Source: Thermoleophilia bacterium
GTDB lineage: Bacteria; Actinomycetota; Thermoleophilia; Gaiellales; Gaiellaceae
Length of the DNA stretch: 7,168 nt
Direction: 5' to 3'
Assembly (NCBI GenBank): GCA_025934335.1
Contig: JAICYG010000140.1
Location: forward strand, 1 to 7,168
Shown: positions 5,916-7,168 of the stretch, in pieces
How positions within the stretch are numbered: the first letter of the stretch is position 1
How the letters are laid out: each line of letters starts with the position of its first letter
Program-made: the position numbers and the translations under genes
The notes under the pieces: generated by a model
Told to the model about the DNA's origin: nothing
What the model saw: only the letters and a program-made list of their open reading frames with translations
Databases searched by the model: none

Positions 5916-7100
5916 GTGATCCGCTCGCGGAACTTCGCGCCGTACTTCGTCGGCAACGCGACGTCTGCGAGCGGCACGTGGTTCCAGAACCTGGCCGCGT
6001 CGATCCTCGTGTTCCGGCTCACACACTCGCCGTTCCTGCTCGGCGTCCTCAACTTCTGCCAGTTCGTGCCGGTGCTCGTCCTCTCGCCGTGGGCCGGCGG
6101 GCTCGCCGACCGCGTCGACCGGCGCCGGCTGCTCCTCGTCACGCAGGTATGCGCGACCGGGCTCACGGCCGGGCTCGCGGCACTCGCGTGGGGCGGCTCC
6201 GCCGACGAGTGGGTGGTGATCGGCTTCTCCGGCGCGCTTGGCGTCGTCAGCGCGATCTCCGTGCCGGCGCAGCAGTCGCTCGTCGTGGCGCTCGTCGAGG
6301 AGGAGGACGTGCCGCAGGCGGTCGCGCTCAACTCGATGACGTTCAACCTCGCGCGCGCGATCGGCCCGGCGAGCGCAGCCGGCGTGATCGCTGCGCTCGG
6401 CATCCCGTGGGCGTTCGCGATCAACTCGGGGTCGTACCTGCTGCTCGTCGCCGGCCTCCTGCTCGTGCGGCCAAGGGAGGAGGAGCGGGCGGAGCGGGCG
6501 TCGCTGCGCGAGAGCTTCCGCCTGCTCCGCGAGCGGCCGGCGCTGCTCGTCGCGCTCGGTGTCGTGATGGTCGCCGGCTTCGGCTCCGACCCGGTCAACA
6601 CGGAGTCGCCTGCGTTCGCGCATGCGTTCGGCTACACGGACACGTGGGCGGGCGTGATCGTCGGCTGCTTCGGCGCGGGAGCCGTCGCGGCGGCGTTCCT
6701 CGTCGCCGGCCGCGTCGCGGGGTCGCGCCGGCGGATGGCGGTGACGCTGGGCGCCCTCGGCGCCGGCATCCTGCTCTTCTCGGTGACGCCGTGGCTGCCG
6801 CTCGGCCTCGCCTTCCTCGCGCTGGCCGGCTTCGGCTACCTCGGCTCGAACACCTCGGCGACGACGAGGCTCGCCCTCGGTGTCGCGCCGTCGCAGCGCG
6901 GGCGGATCATGGCGCTCTGGTCGATCGCGTTCCTCGGGCTGCGACCGGTGGCGAGCCTCGTCGACGGAGGTCTCGCAGGCGCGTTCGGCGTGCGCGTCGC
7001 GGGGGTGGTGCTCGCGTTGCCGGCGCTCGCAGGTGCCGCGGTCGCGCTGACTACGCTTGGCCCGTGGAAAGACTCGTTCTCCCTCTCGCGCTCGCGCTGA
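5916..7100 (+). CDS. MFS transporter, DHA3/EntS-like exporter
   Basis: From the GTG at 5916 the protein has 394 residues and a hydrophobicity pattern fitting the twelve helices of the major facilitator superfamily. The opening (RNFAPYFVGNATSASGTW) and motif A, GGLADRVDRRR at residues 61-71 between helices 2 and 3, are typical of the MFS_3/DHA3 group, which includes the enterobactin exporter EntS and macrolide pumps. It is probably a proton-driven exporter in the cytoplasmic membrane; the substrate cannot be predicted. A loop rich in Glu/Arg (about 185-207) separates the two six-helix halves. The gene follows uvrC by 32 bp and is likely cotranscribed, although such neighbours are often unrelated in function. 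No Shine-Dalgarno precedes GTG 5916. A CTG at 5880-5882 overlapping the uvrC stop as CTGA would add 12 residues, so the start is not settled. The last 37 bases overlap the next gene. Confidence 0.88.
   Translation: MIRSRNFAPYFVGNATSASGTWFQNLAASILVFRLTHSPFLLGVLNFCQFVPVLVLSPWAGGLADRVDRRRLLLVTQVCATGLTAGLAALAWGGSADEWVVIGFSGALGVVSAISVPAQQSLVVALVEEEDVPQAVALNSMTFNLARAIGPASAAGVIAALGIPWAFAINSGSYLLLVAGLLLVRPREEERAERASLRESFRLLRERPALLVALGVVMVAGFGSDPVNTESPAFAHAFGYTDTWAGVIVGCFGAGAVAAAFLVAGRVAGSRRRMAVTLGALGAGILLFSVTPWLPLGLAFLALAGFGYLGSNTSATTRLALGVAPSQRGRIMALWSIAFLGLRPVASLVDGGLAGAFGVRVAGVVLALPALAGAAVALTTLGPWKDSFSLSRSR
7052..7057 (+). promoter_or_regulatory. Possible -10 element for a leaderless lipoprotein transcript
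   Basis: TACGCT fits TANNNT and is followed by exactly six bases and then the GTG at 7064, the same geometry as the element at 86-91. Transcription would then begin on the start codon. It lies inside the 3' end of the MFS gene, so the lipoprotein could be expressed apart from the upstream operon. No good -35 is seen at the usual distance. Confidence 0.35.
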
Positions 7101-7168
7101 TCCTCGCCGGCTGCGGCGGCTCGTCGAAGCCGGCGACACCGGGACCCGGCTCGGTCGTCTTCCAGGGC
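7064..7168 (+). CDS. Lipoprotein, N-terminal fragment, function unknown
   Basis: The first 35 codons of a gene that continues past the right edge. From the GTG at 7064 the protein starts MERLVLPLALALILAGC: a short basic n-region, a hydrophobic core and a lipobox LAGC with the lipid-attachment cysteine at residue 17. A Gly/Ser/Pro-rich linker follows (GGSSKPATPGPGS), then VVFQG, possibly the first strand of the folded domain. The product should be exported by Sec, acylated and held on the outer face of the cytoplasmic membrane. The function cannot be told from this fragment; solute-binding proteins and many enzymes start this way. The start lies inside the MFS gene (37 bp overlap) in another frame and has no Shine-Dalgarno. 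Confidence 0.75.
   Translation, partial: MERLVLPLALALILAGCGGSSKPATPGPGSVVFQG

Noticed and set aside
5850..7139. 429-codon minus-strand open frame across the MFS gene
   Set aside because: Composition is Arg/Glu/Ala repeats with no hydrophobic pattern; it is the antisense shadow of the transporter.

Overview
The window is dense, very GC-rich DNA with strongly G/C-ending codons, frequent GTG starts, few Shine-Dalgarno sites and almost no intergenic space. Together with a HemQ-type chlorite dismutase family protein and secreted proteins ending in a Cys-x3-Cys beta-rich tail, this suggests a high-GC actinobacterium, possibly of the Thermoleophilia (Gaiellales/Solirubrobacterales-like). The taxonomic guess is inference only. 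I see no mobile element, CRISPR array, tRNA or rRNA, and no gene-free stretch longer than about 30 bases.

Left part (1-798): the 5' end of a peroxiredoxin gene runs off the left edge on the minus strand. Diverging from it by 26 bp is a two-gene plus-strand unit of small four-helix membrane proteins (98-445 and 442-798), joined by an ATGA overlap.

Middle (764-3995, minus strand): a tightly packed three-gene unit, read from right to left. It holds a secreted clan GH-A-like glycoside hydrolase (3995-2589), a lipoprotein paralogue of it (ending at 1537), and hemQ (1540-764), whose GTG overlaps the paralogue's stop as GTGA. The two hydrolase-like proteins are tandem duplicates that keep both putative catalytic glutamates at identical spacing. 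The lipoprotein gene has no normal start codon near its signal peptide, which is the oddest feature of the window. The 3' end of hemQ overlaps the convergent small membrane gene by 35 bp.

Right part (4024-7168, plus strand): a complete uvrC, divergent from the first hydrolase across only 28 bp, then an MFS exporter of the DHA3/EntS type, then the first 35 codons of a new lipoprotein gene whose start lies inside the MFS 3' end.

The units look functionally separate: DNA repair, heme maturation/redox, secreted carbohydrate-active proteins and efflux. Nothing here proves a new system. The items most worth a check are the start-less lipoprotein, the hydrolase pair joined to hemQ, the compact divergent promoter, and two TANNNT-N6-GTG arrangements that suggest leaderless transcripts.
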